Positions 1-6,977 of a stretch of 32,952 nucleotides of DNA are shown here, piece by piece (position 1 is the stretch's first letter; each line of letters opens with the position of its first letter). The stretch is from contig DAOUEW010000043.1 of the NCBI GenBank assembly GCA_034430275.1, positions 1 to 32,952 of the forward strand, written 5' to 3'. The DNA is from JAUVXJ01 sp034430275. GTDB lineage: Bacteria > Chloroflexota > Anaerolineae > UBA7937 > B3-Chlor. The notes beneath the pieces were generated by a model. That model worked only from the letters and a program-made list of their open reading frames with translations, was not told the DNA's origin and searched no databases. The position numbers and the translations under genes were made by a program.

Positions 1-178
1 TAAGTACTTCGCCAACAAAGTGTTCTCCACCATCATCCCACGAAACGTCCGCCTGAGCGAGGCTCCCAGCTACGGCGAGACCATTCTCAACTACGCACCC
101 AAGTCCAGTGGAGCACTGGCCTACGAGGCTCTAGCAAAGGAGTTTCTCTTAAGAAGGGACCCTACAGGAGGTAGCTAA
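1..178 (+). CDS. parA: ParA/Soj chromosome-partitioning ATPase, 3' end only
   Basis: The window opens inside this gene; the readable frame begins at base 2 and ends at the TAA at 176-178. The visible 58 residues match the C-terminus of ParA/Soj/MinD-type ATPases: a KVFSTIIPRNVRLSEAPSYG run followed by a tail containing a SSGALAYEALAKEFL segment, both highly typical of Soj. ParA is the DNA-binding ATPase that moves ParB-parS complexes during chromosome segregation. The P-loop and Walker motifs lie outside the window. Its stop overlaps the parB start by one base (TAATG), so the two are translationally coupled. The identification rests on C-terminal conservation and on the adjacent parB. Confidence 0.88.
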   Translation, partial: KYFANKVFSTIIPRNVRLSEAPSYGETILNYAPKSSGALAYEALAKEFLLRRDPTGGS

Positions 179-1011
179 TGCCTGGAGAGAGACGAGGACT
201 GGGCAAGGGGCTGGAGGCTTTGATCCCCTCCGCTGCCGGTGTGACGGAAGTGGCAGTCGAGAGCATCGTCCCCAACCCAAGACAGCCCCGCCAGGCGCTC
301 GATCCGCAGGCCCTACAGGAGCTAGCAGACTCCATCAGCGAGCAGGGCCTCGTCCAACCCCTCGTAGTCACGGAGGCAGAGGGAGGATACCAGCTTCTGG
401 TAGGAGAGAGACGCTGGCGCGCAGCCCAGCTAGCTGGTCTCGAGGTCGTGCCCGTGGTCGTTCGCGAGGCCACTCCGCAGCAGATGCTGGAACTGGCGCT
501 GGTGGAGAACCTCCAGAGAGAGGACCTCAACCCTTTGGAGGCGGCATCCGCTTACCATCAACTCGTCGAAGAGTTCGGCATGACCCAACAGCAGGTTGCA
601 GACAAAGTGGGTAAGAACCGCGTCACCGTGTCCAATACCCTGCGCCTGCTCAAGCTACACGATGAGGTGAAGAACTCGCTCCTCAAGGGACAGATCACCG
701 AAGGTCACGCACGCGCCCTCCTGCGTCTGGAATCAGCGAAGGCACAGTTGGCGGCCCTTCACACCATCGTGCAGGGTGATCTGAACGTCCGTCAGACCGA
801 GCAGATGATACGGCGCATGGCAAAGGAGCCGAGACCGAAGACGGCGTCACGGGAGAGATCGCCCCAGTTGAAGGCCCTTGAAGACAAGTTCCGCCAGGCT
901 CTGGGCACCAAGGTCAGCCTCGCCAGAAGCGGGAAGAGTGGCAGGCTGGTCATATACTTCTATTCGGAAGAGGAACTCCAGGCCATATACGACCTCATCG
1001 TCCGCACCTGA
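178..1011 (+). CDS. parB: ParB/Spo0J chromosome-partitioning protein
   Basis: A 277-residue protein of normal ParB length. In order: the N-terminal GLGKGLEAL ParA-stimulating motif (residues 7-15), NPRQPR (33-38), the nucleotide (CTP)-binding signature GERRWRA (76-82), ENLQREDLNP (110-119), a helix-turn-helix around 136-157 and a C-terminal dimerisation region. ParB binds parS sites, spreads as a CTP-dependent clamp and is moved by ParA. The ATG at 178 is preceded by AGGAGG in the end of parA, with good spacing. I saw no parS-like palindrome in the window, so its sites must lie elsewhere. It converges on the M23 peptidase gene. Confidence 0.95.
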   Translation: MPGERRGLGKGLEALIPSAAGVTEVAVESIVPNPRQPRQALDPQALQELADSISEQGLVQPLVVTEAEGGYQLLVGERRWRAAQLAGLEVVPVVVREATPQQMLELALVENLQREDLNPLEAASAYHQLVEEFGMTQQQVADKVGKNRVTVSNTLRLLKLHDEVKNSLLKGQITEGHARALLRLESAKAQLAALHTIVQGDLNVRQTEQMIRRMAKEPRPKTASRERSPQLKALEDKFRQALGTKVSLARSGKSGRLVIYFYSEEELQAIYDLIVRT

Positions 1012-1072
1012 ACCCCACGTCATCGCCCGCCCGATCCGACCCTCGCGCCGCAGCCAGCCCCACTGGCCGTTC

Positions 1073-1678
1073 CTAGGGCAGAACGCGCAGTGGATCGAGC
1101 AACCAGCTATCCTGGGCAATCTCGAAGTGGAGGTGAGATCCGGTGGAGCGCCCCGTGCTTCCCATGCGTGCGATCAGCTCTCCTCTGGCCACGTGCTCGC
1201 CAACGTGGACGTACGACGTGCTCAGGTGACCGTACAAGGTCTGATAGCCATCCTCGTGGCGGACGACTATCATCCGGCCGTACCCCGGGTACTCGGTGTA
1301 GCCAGCCTTCACCACCTCTCCAGCCGCGGCTGCGTAGATGGCAGTGCCAAGGGGCGCAGCGATGTCTATGGCATGATGGCAAGCCCAGGCTCGCTGGCTG
1401 ATGCGCCCACCAGCCGGCCAGGTAAGGGACATCACCTCAGACGGTGGCTCCCCGAGGCTGAACTGCTGGTTCGCGTACACCATCTGCAAACCCGGCTGGC
1501 ACTGGCTGCCCAGCACCTCCGATACCATGGCGTAAGTATCGCCCACGAGCATGCCGATGAGGTACAGCAGACCCAGCACCAGGAGCGCGACGAGGGTGAT
1601 CAGTATTGCGTACTCGATCATGCCCTGGCCGGTCTCACTCCGCCCTGGGCACCTCGCAGCCGGATCCACCAATCCCAT
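1073..1678 (-). CDS. M23 (LytM) peptidase domain with Flp-prepilin-like N-terminus
   Basis: About 201 residues from the ATG at 1678, chosen because GAGGA lies upstream and the gene then follows the chloride-transporter stop by 19 bases; a further in-frame ATG at 1765 would overlap that gene. Near the N-terminus is TGQGMIEYAILI followed by a hydrophobic helix. This is the class III (Flp/Tad) prepilin signature: G at the cleavage site, then E and Y at +5 and +6. After a short linker comes a lysostaphin-type peptidase domain with HHAID (His-x3-Asp zinc ligands), YGHLS and GSHLHFEI (His-x-His). The metal and catalytic residues are present, so an active cell-wall endopeptidase or glycyl peptidase is plausible. 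The pilin-like leader suggests processing by a prepilin peptidase and an extracytoplasmic location; that is inference. Confidence 0.82.
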   Translation of the reverse strand: MGLVDPAARCPGRSETGQGMIEYAILITLVALLVLGLLYLIGMLVGDTYAMVSEVLGSQCQPGLQMVYANQQFSLGEPPSEVMSLTWPAGGRISQRAWACHHAIDIAAPLGTAIYAAAAGEVVKAGYTEYPGYGRMIVVRHEDGYQTLYGHLSTSYVHVGEHVARGELIARMGSTGRSTGSHLHFEIAQDSWLLDPLRVLP

Positions 1679-1697
1679 CCCCAGCAGTCCTCGCCGC

Positions 1698-3797
1698 TCA
1701 GTCCTGTCTCGATTGCTCACCCAAGTCGGGCGAACCCTCGAAGACAGCCCGGAGCGCAGGAGCACACTCCTCCGTGGCGAAGGCGATCACCTTGTCACCC
1801 CCCGCGAGCACTGTGTCGCCATGGGGGATGATCACCTTCCTTCCTCGCTGCAATGATACCACTGTGCAATCCTGCGGCAAGTCCATATCCAGCAGATTCC
1901 GACCTACAACAGGTGATTCCGCGTCGATGTTCATTTCCACGAACTGCGTGCCACCCAGCTTGCCCAAGCGAAGGCGCTCCGCCCGCTGTTGTGCGTCCAA
2001 CCGTCGCATGATACCCAGATTGTAGGCCCGGATAACGTCGCGGCGGCGCAGCACGCCCACGAGCCTTCGGGGGTCGTCACGATCCACCACGGGCAACCTG
2101 CCCAGGTCCCTCACCCCCAGCCTCTTGAGCGCCACCCACAGCGGTTCATCGGGGTACGCAATGACAGGGGAAACAGTGGCAATATCCCCCACCTTCAGGG
2201 TATCCGCTTCGCCGCGGTGCAGGGCCTCCTCCAGATCCCTGAGGGTGACCACCCCACAAAGTCCACCGTTGTCGTCCAGCACGGGGAAACCATGATGTCG
2301 GGTATCGTCGAACCTCTGTGCCAGTTCTTCGACACTCATGCTCGAATACACCACGTCCAGATCGGACAAGGGTGTCATGGCTTCCCGAACGAAGACCCCC
2401 TGCATCACGTCGATGTCACGACCTAGCGCCAACCGCACGCCTCGACGGACCAGCTTCACCGTGTAGATGGATTCAGCGCTGAAATGCTCCGCCAGTAAGG
2501 TGCACACCACCGTGCTCAGCATCAGGGGCAGGATGATCAGGTAGTCATCGCTCATCTCGAACATGATCAGTATCGCGGTCATTGGTGCTCGAGCGGCCCC
2601 AGCGAACACAGCCGCCATACCCACCAGTGCATAGGCGCCTCCGGTGGCCGTGATCCCGGGGAAGACCTCGTGCACCAGAAGCCCATAACCGCCACCCACC
2701 ATCGCACCCATGAACAGAGCGGGAGCGAAGACCCCCCCTGAGCCACCGGACCCGAGCGTGATAGAGGTCGCCGCGAGCTTGGCCACGAGAAGCGCCGCCA
2801 GTAGCGCCAGGTCGATCTGGTTCAGCAGAGCACTCTCAATGGTCTCGTACCCCACTCCGAAGACCTGCGGCAGGAAGAGGCCAATCACGCCGATAGCCAG
2901 ACCTCCCACTGCTGGTTTCAGATACTCGGGGAAGCGCCACGCATCGAACACGTCCTCAGCCTTGTACAGCAGAAAGACGAATCCGGTAGCCACAAGTGCA
3001 GCGACGACACCCAGCACCGCGTACAGCGGCAGTTCCCACACGCTGGTCAGAGAGTAGTCAGGAACGGGGAAGGCTGGCACGTCCCCTAGCATGATCCTAC
3101 TGATCACGTTGGCGGTCACAGAAGAAATCACGACCGTGCTGAAGTAGCCCACACTGAACTCCTGGAGGATCACTTCCAGGGCGAATATGACCCCGGCGAT
3201 GGGGGCGTTGAAGGTAGCAGCGATCCCTCCGGCGGCGCCGCAGGCCACCAGATTGCGAATGCGCTCGTCAGAGAAGTGCAGCCACTGTCCCACTGTGGAA
3301 CCCCAGGCAGACCCTATCTGCACGATAGGCCCCTCACGTCCCACCGATCCTCCAGTGCCTATACATATCGAAGAAGCCAGCGCCTTGACCAAGCCGACGA
3401 TCGGTCGAATGCGACCACCCCTCAAAGCCACGGCCTCCATCACCTCCGGCACTCCGTGTCCCTTGGCCTCCCGCGCCAGGAAGTACGTCATCGGGCCCAC
3501 CGCGAGGCCGCCGATGGCCGGGATCAAAACGACGTAGTAGCGTCCCCCCAATCCCAGTGCCGAGGGTACTCCGCTGAAGGAGAACTCGGTGATAGACCCG
3601 ATCAGCCACCGAAAGGCGACCGCCCCCAGGCCAGCCCCGATGCCCACAATCAGTGCCGTCAGTACCAGTACCACACGCTCGGGGGGCTGCCAACGGTCCA
3701 GCAGCCTGGCGGAGCGGCCGCTCACAGCGCGCCAAGCGTCTCTCATACCAGTAGCAGTGTTTCTCCAGTCATCTTCCACAGTGTCGGTAGCCTCCAT
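1698..3797 (-). CDS. CLC-family chloride transporter/channel with CBS pair and RCK-C domain
   Basis: About 699 residues from the ATG at 3797, which has GAGGT upstream; an in-frame GTG at 3875 is possible but would place a strong hairpin inside the coding region. The first two thirds form the CLC membrane domain, with GHGVPE, GREGP (gating glutamate kept) and GGVFAPAL selectivity-filter motifs. Two CBS domains follow (roughly residues 470-600), then a TrkA-C/RCK-C-type domain at the end (PVVGRNLLDMDLP region). CBS and RCK-C domains usually bind nucleotides or ligands and gate transport. The position of the proton-handling glutamate of antiporter CLCs reads Val (FALEV), as in channel-type members. 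The M23 gene follows by 19 bases, so the two are probably cotranscribed. Confidence 0.9.
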   Translation of the reverse strand: MEATDTVEDDWRNTATGMRDAWRAVSGRSARLLDRWQPPERVVLVLTALIVGIGAGLGAVAFRWLIGSITEFSFSGVPSALGLGGRYYVVLIPAIGGLAVGPMTYFLAREAKGHGVPEVMEAVALRGGRIRPIVGLVKALASSICIGTGGSVGREGPIVQIGSAWGSTVGQWLHFSDERIRNLVACGAAGGIAATFNAPIAGVIFALEVILQEFSVGYFSTVVISSVTANVISRIMLGDVPAFPVPDYSLTSVWELPLYAVLGVVAALVATGFVFLLYKAEDVFDAWRFPEYLKPAVGGLAIGVIGLFLPQVFGVGYETIESALLNQIDLALLAALLVAKLAATSITLGSGGSGGVFAPALFMGAMVGGGYGLLVHEVFPGITATGGAYALVGMAAVFAGAARAPMTAILIMFEMSDDYLIILPLMLSTVVCTLLAEHFSAESIYTVKLVRRGVRLALGRDIDVMQGVFVREAMTPLSDLDVVYSSMSVEELAQRFDDTRHHGFPVLDDNGGLCGVVTLRDLEEALHRGEADTLKVGDIATVSPVIAYPDEPLWVALKRLGVRDLGRLPVVDRDDPRRLVGVLRRRDVIRAYNLGIMRRLDAQQRAERLRLGKLGGTQFVEMNIDAESPVVGRNLLDMDLPQDCTVVSLQRGRKVIIPHGDTVLAGGDKVIAFATEECAPALRAVFEGSPDLGEQSRQD

Positions 3798-3818
3798 GCT
3801 GACCTCGCAAACACAAAC

Positions 3819-3855
3819 AGGCTCCCCTCCATCGACGACGTTGATGGGGGAGCCT
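3819..3855 (-). terminator. Hairpin between the RNA methyltransferase gene and clc
   Basis: On the minus strand AGGCTCCCC and GGGGAGCCT form a 9-bp stem; CATC/GATG can extend it inward. The stem is followed by a T-rich tail, GTTTGTGTTTG. It lies about 110 bases after the methyltransferase stop and just before the clc ATG, so it can end the infC-rplT transcript. If clc is transcribed from a promoter at about 3866-3894, the hairpin would instead sit in its leader. Confidence 0.6.
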
Positions 3856-3865
3856 ACTATCATGA

Positions 3866-3894
3866 CAGATACCACAAGTCCGGAGTGGAGTCAA
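3866..3894 (-). promoter_or_regulatory. Possible sigma70-type promoter for clc
   Basis: On the minus strand TTGACT (3894-3889) and TATCTG (3871-3866) are separated by 17 bases. The -35 is good and the -10 is weak. Initiation would fall near the stem at 3819-3855, leaving that stem in the clc leader. This is a position-based guess only. Confidence 0.3.
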
Positions 3895-3963
3895 GTCACC
3901 GCGCCCCTGAGTGCCGTAGCCTACCTTCCTCCGTCAACATCGGGCTCAGCCTTGCTCCTCGGC

Positions 3964-4746
3964 CTACGCGCTTGCCCCGCCCAGGTGATGAGCCGCCTCG
4001 AAGAGAATAATGCTGGTCGCCACAGCCACGTTCAGTGACTCGACGTCCCCTTTCATCGGTATGCTCACCGTAGCGGTACAGACCCGCCGAGCCTCTGCGC
4101 CGGGGCCATGCGCCTCTCCTCCGACAATGAGCGCACTGGGCTGAGTCCAATCGATCTCGTAATAGTGCCTGTCACCGCGCGCATCGGCTAGCAGCACCTG
4201 CCTCCCCTCCAACATGCTCCCCACGTCGCTCCAGGTACAATCTGCCTTCATGGGCAGACGGAAATGCGCGCCCATAGCCCCTCTCACCACCTTTGGACCG
4301 TAGATGTCCACAGTGCCTTGCATGGTGATCACCTGTCCTACGCCCGCCGCCTCTGCCGAGCGAAGGATCGTGCCCAGGTTGCCAGGGTCCCTCACACCGT
4401 CCAGCAGCAGACTCAGGTGTGAGCTCCCAGCATCTAGCTCCGGGACGGAGGCCACAGCCAGGATGCCCTGCGGTGTCTTCGTGTCCGCCATCGACCGCAT
4501 CACATCCTCGCTCACAGGCTCTAGCTCGGCTCTCGAAGACCGTAGCTTCTCCACGAGGGCCAACGCCCTGGCGTCTGAGGAGATGCCTGGGCAATAAAAC
4601 GCAAAGACGGGCTCTTGGCCCGCCTTCGTCATCTCCTCTACCAGCCGCACGCCTTCGGCTACGAACCGCCTTTCCCGCTGCCGAACAGGCCTGCGGTACA
4701 GCGATCGCACGTACTTGACCTTACGGTTGGTCTTGCTGGTGATCAC
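3964..4746 (-). CDS. TrmH/SpoU-family RNA 2'-O-methyltransferase
   Basis: 260 residues, usual for the RlmB/TsnR-type SPOUT family. An N-terminal substrate-binding domain (TSKTNRKVKYVRSLYRRPVR start, then FVAEGVRLVEE) precedes the knotted methyltransferase domain. Its three motifs are present: motif 1 around LLDGVRDPGNLGTILRSAEA (catalytic Asn and Arg), motif 2 LIVGGEAHGPG and motif 3 VSIPMKGDVESLNVAVATSI. The enzyme should transfer a methyl group from S-adenosylmethionine to a ribose 2'-OH in rRNA or tRNA; the exact target cannot be read from sequence. The start is GTG and overlaps the rplT stop by four bases (GTGA), implying translational coupling to ribosomal protein L20. Confidence 0.92.
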   Translation of the reverse strand: MITSKTNRKVKYVRSLYRRPVRQRERRFVAEGVRLVEEMTKAGQEPVFAFYCPGISSDARALALVEKLRSSRAELEPVSEDVMRSMADTKTPQGILAVASVPELDAGSSHLSLLLDGVRDPGNLGTILRSAEAAGVGQVITMQGTVDIYGPKVVRGAMGAHFRLPMKADCTWSDVGSMLEGRQVLLADARGDRHYYEIDWTQPSALIVGGEAHGPGAEARRVCTATVSIPMKGDVESLNVAVATSIILFEAAHHLGGASA

Positions 4747-5096
4747 TGCACCGTCTTGGCCACGTCAACCAGGTGAGCGAAGGTCTCAGCGTCGTTCACG
4801 GCGAGATCTGCCAGCACCTTACGGTCCAGCTCGACTCCCGCCTGTCTCAGGCCTGCCATGAAGCGATTGTAGGGCAACCCATGCTGTCGCGAAGCCGCGT
4901 TGATGCGCGAGATCCACAGCCGTCGGAAGTCTCGCTTCCTGCGCCGGCGATCGCGATAGGCGTTGGTCAACGCACTCAGCATCGCCTCGTGTGCTCTCCT
5001 GTGGAGAGAATGCTTGGTCGCCCGCTGACCTTTCGTCAGCTTCAGGACCTTCTTGTGGCGTCTGCGAGCTCTCGGCCCGCCCTTTACCCTCGTCAA
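4743..5096 (-). CDS. rplT: 50S ribosomal protein L20
   Basis: 117 residues with the diagnostic L20 pattern: a basic N-terminus (TRVKGGPRARRRHKKVLKL), then LWISRINAASRQHGLPYNRF and a LDRKVLADLAV tail. L20 binds 23S rRNA early in 50S assembly and in several bacteria represses its own operon. The start is TTG: AAGGAG lies nine bases upstream, and the nearby ATG reads into an immediate stop in another frame. The gene follows rpmI, the universal order, and overlaps the methyltransferase gene by four bases. Confidence 0.97.
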   Translation of the reverse strand: MTRVKGGPRARRRHKKVLKLTKGQRATKHSLHRRAHEAMLSALTNAYRDRRRRKRDFRRLWISRINAASRQHGLPYNRFMAGLRQAGVELDRKVLADLAVNDAETFAHLVDVAKTVQ

Positions 5097-5139
5097 CTCA
5101 CCATGCTCCTTGCTAACCCATGCCCAGACTAGGGGTCTG

Positions 5140-5352
5140 CTAGCTCCTCTTGGCCAGGTAGGGTATCAGCCTCTTCACGCGCTTGATGCTCCCTGCGTCC
5201 TCCACCTCCACTGCCTTGTCGAAGGAGCGCAGCACGCGGCCTGGCTTCCTGCGGCGAAGATGACTCTTGCCTATCTTGCTTCGGCGTATCTTGCCTGAAG
5301 CCGTTCTCGTGAACCTCTTCGCACTCGTCTTGTGAGTCTTCATCTTGGGCAT
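5140..5352 (-). CDS. rpmI: 50S ribosomal protein L35
   Basis: 70 residues, the normal L35 size, starting with PKMKTHKTSAKRFTRTASGK and continuing with the HLRRRK basic segment and a C-terminal VKRLIPYLAKRS. L35 is a small structural protein of the large subunit. The ATG is preceded by GGGAGG at good spacing. It sits between infC and rplT in the conserved translation operon. Confidence 0.97.
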   Translation of the reverse strand: MPKMKTHKTSAKRFTRTASGKIRRSKIGKSHLRRRKPGRVLRSFDKAVEVEDAGSIKRVKRLIPYLAKRS

Positions 5353-5397
5353 CGTGCCCTCCCGAACCTAGCCTGGTGTGCCCCTCACAGCGTACAG

Positions 5398-5418
5398 ACG
5401 GGCGCCCTTGGCGCCCGT
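5398..5418 (-). promoter_or_regulatory. Perfect 9-bp stem-loop between infC and rpmI
   Basis: ACGGGCGCC and GGCGCCCGT pair perfectly around a three-base loop (AAG on the minus strand). No T-run follows, so it is not a standard terminator. The infC-rpmI gap is where L20-dependent control or RNA processing occurs in other bacteria. A role in regulation or mRNA stability is inference from position. Confidence 0.55.
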
Positions 5419-5455
5419 GCAAACTCACATCGCCTGCCGTCAAATCTCCCGGCGT

Positions 5456-5977
5456 CTATGGCTTCTTCTTGACAGCCGGGGCCAGCACCATGAACATGCT
5501 CCTACCTTCCATGCGAGGGTACAATTCCACGACAGACAGGTCTTTCACGTCGCCCGCTACCTTGCTCAGCATCTCTTGTGCAATCTCGGGGTGAGTGATC
5601 TCGCGCCCCCGAAAGAGCACACGAACCTTGACCTTGAACCCCTCCTTCAGGAAGCCACGCATGCGGTTCACCTTGAAGTTCACGTCATGCTCGCCCGTCT
5701 TGGGCCGGAAGCGTATCTCCTTGATCTCTACGGGCTTCTGTGACTTCCTGGCCTCCCGCGCCTTTCGTGCTCTCTCGTAGCTGTACTTCCCGAAGTCCAA
5801 CAGGCGGCAGACAGGAGGCTCGGCTTGGGGAGCAACCTCGACCAAGTCCAGGTTGTGCCCCCTGGCGATCTCAAGGGCCTCCTTCACCGGGAATACGCCC
5901 AGTTGCTCGCCCTTTTCCCCGATTAGGCGCACCTCATCGGCCCTAATCGCCTCGTTTATCCTTTGAGTCTTACTGAT
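5456..5977 (-). CDS. infC: Translation initiation factor IF-3
   Basis: About 173 residues if read from an ATC at 5977, matching usual IF-3 length. The N-domain carries RINEAIRADEVRLIGEKGEQ and LVEVAPQAEPPVCRLLDFGKY; a basic linker and the C-domain follow (EIRFRPKTGEHDVNFK, VLFRGREITHPE). IF-3 binds the 30S subunit, prevents premature 50S joining and checks initiator tRNA and start codon. Start choice: no ATG is near; a strong SD, GAGGTGA (5989-5983), sits five bases before ATC AGT AAG. infC in many bacteria uses AUU/AUC/AUA so that IF-3 can repress itself. A GTG at 5986 or TTG at 6007 is the alternative; an in-frame TAG at 6013-6011 bounds the frame. Confidence 0.95.
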   Translation of the reverse strand: MSKTQRINEAIRADEVRLIGEKGEQLGVFPVKEALEIARGHNLDLVEVAPQAEPPVCRLLDFGKYSYERARKAREARKSQKPVEIKEIRFRPKTGEHDVNFKVNRMRGFLKEGFKVKVRVLFRGREITHPEIAQEMLSKVAGDVKDLSVVELYPRMEGRSMFMVLAPAVKKKP

Positions 5978-6086
5978 CTCTTTCACCTCGTTGTGGCATC
6001 GCGACAAGGACTATGTATCGACATCCTCCTGGTGCCCTGGCTCAAGAACAGGGGAATGAGTGGTCAAGGTCCTCTACTCAAGCGCT

Positions 6087-6115
6087 AATATACCACATTT
6101 ACGCCCACAAGTCAA
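6087..6115 (-). promoter_or_regulatory. infC: Sigma70-type promoter of the infC-rpmI-rplT operon
   Basis: On the minus strand TTGACT (6115-6110) and TATATT (6092-6087) are separated by exactly 17 bases. Transcription would start near 6080, giving a leader of about 100 bases before infC. That leader holds an AGGAGG immediately followed by ATG, opening a 13-codon frame whose TGA overlaps the infC SD region; whether it is translated is unknown. Confidence 0.72.
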
Positions 6116-6133
6116 ATTCCTCATGACGCAAGA

Positions 6134-6154
6134 ACCGCCCCCTGAGAGGGCGGT
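6134..6154 (-). terminator. Probable terminator hairpin after the MoaD-like gene
   Basis: ACCGCCC and GGGCGGT form a 7-bp GC-rich stem around a seven-base loop, about 40 bases past the MoaD-like stop. The following minus-strand bases (TTCTTGCG) are only modestly T-rich. It separates the AOR electron-transfer operon from the infC promoter just downstream. Confidence 0.6.
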
Positions 6155-6191
6155 CTGACTCTACATCCTGATTGTTTGTCCCTCTGACTGA

Positions 6192-6479
6192 TCAGCCTCC
6201 CACGACCAGCAGCATGAATATCACACTGTCTCCATCGTTCAGAGGCACGTCCAGATCATCGTGGACCACCCATTGTTTCTCATTGACCAGGATCTGTACT
6301 ATGGCATCCAGGTCGCCCTTCTCGTCCAGAAGGGCCTCCCTAGTAGCGTGGCCATACCGCTCCACCAGGTGGTCCACGAGATTGCCAACCGTATCTCCGG
6401 CGAACTCCACCTCGATCTTCTTGCCTCCCAGCGCCTTGGCCAGGGCCGGCAACGCCATCAAGCGAAGCTGTACCTTCAC
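6192..6479 (-). CDS. MoaD/ThiS-family sulfur carrier protein
   Basis: 95 residues with the beta-grasp ubiquitin-like pattern: KVQLRLMALPAL, then a TVGNLVDHLVERYG helix, ending NDGDSVIFMLLVVGG. The terminal Gly-Gly is the residue pair that is adenylated and thiocarboxylated in MoaD and ThiS. The start is a GTG at 6479 overlapping the upstream HdrC-like stop by four bases (GTGA). MoaD supplies sulfur for the dithiolene of molybdopterin, and MoaD-like genes commonly travel with tungsten AOR genes. Placement at the end of the AOR operon therefore suggests tungstopterin supply for the aldehyde oxidoreductase. Specificity (MoaD or ThiS) is inferred from context. Confidence 0.88.
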   Translation of the reverse strand: MKVQLRLMALPALAKALGGKKIEVEFAGDTVGNLVDHLVERYGHATREALLDEKGDLDAIVQILVNEKQWVVHDDLDVPLNDGDSVIFMLLVVGG

Positions 6480-6961
6480 GCCCCGGCCCTGCCCCTTCCC
6501 GGGCGCATGTCCTTCAGCTTCGCCGTGAGCGCATACTGCCGGCAGTCCGGATATAGGCGTAGATACTCCACCGCGTCGCCCACGCCCTTCATCCTCTCCA
6601 CCACGTACTCCACCGTGTGTTTGGGGACCACGAACTTGCCGCACCGTTCGCAGAAACTACCATGTTCTGTGACCCTCTCTTCGATTGCCAGAGCGCGCAC
6701 ACCCTGAACGAAATCACGGAACCTCACCCCTGCCGGGCACAACTCCGTGCAGACGTCACGAGTCACACAGAACCAGATTCCCACATCGGTCAGCAGATCG
6801 AAGCCGAACAGCGCTTTCTCGACGATGCCGCGCGGCGAGACTTCGTAGGAGATGTCCTCGAAGACCTCGGTCATCGGGCAAGCGGATGCACACTTTCCAC
6901 ACTCGACGCACAGGATCGCCCGGGTCTTCCCCATCAAGTCGTCGACAGCAGCGTCCTGCAT
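6476..6961 (-). CDS. HdrC-like 4Fe-4S protein with an altered second cluster motif
   Basis: 161 residues. It begins with a complete cluster motif, CVECGKCASACP (Cys18, 21, 24, 28). The second motif reads WFCVTRDVCTELCP (Cys65, 71, 75): the position where a second Cys is expected (68) is Arg. A C-terminal CERC pair (104, 107) with PKHTVEYV may bind zinc. The order and the ISYEVSPRG segment between clusters resemble the HdrC subunit of heterodisulfide reductases and similar small electron carriers. With the FAD/NAD protein 16 bases upstream it would pass electrons within the AOR system. The ATG at 6961 has only a weak SD (GGGGG). Confidence 0.82.
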   Translation of the reverse strand: MQDAAVDDLMGKTRAILCVECGKCASACPMTEVFEDISYEVSPRGIVEKALFGFDLLTDVGIWFCVTRDVCTELCPAGVRFRDFVQGVRALAIEERVTEHGSFCERCGKFVVPKHTVEYVVERMKGVGDAVEYLRLYPDCRQYALTAKLKDMRPGRGRAGA

Positions 6962-6977
6962 TCCGTTCAGACCCCCA

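Noticed and set aside
1..1100. Possible parS site or replication origin near parAB
   Set aside because: No parS-like palindrome and no cluster of DnaA-box-like sequences was seen in the window.
878..1831. Plus-strand open frame across the end of parB and the M23 gene
   Set aside because: It overlaps two well supported genes and is low-complexity Arg/Ser/Pro.
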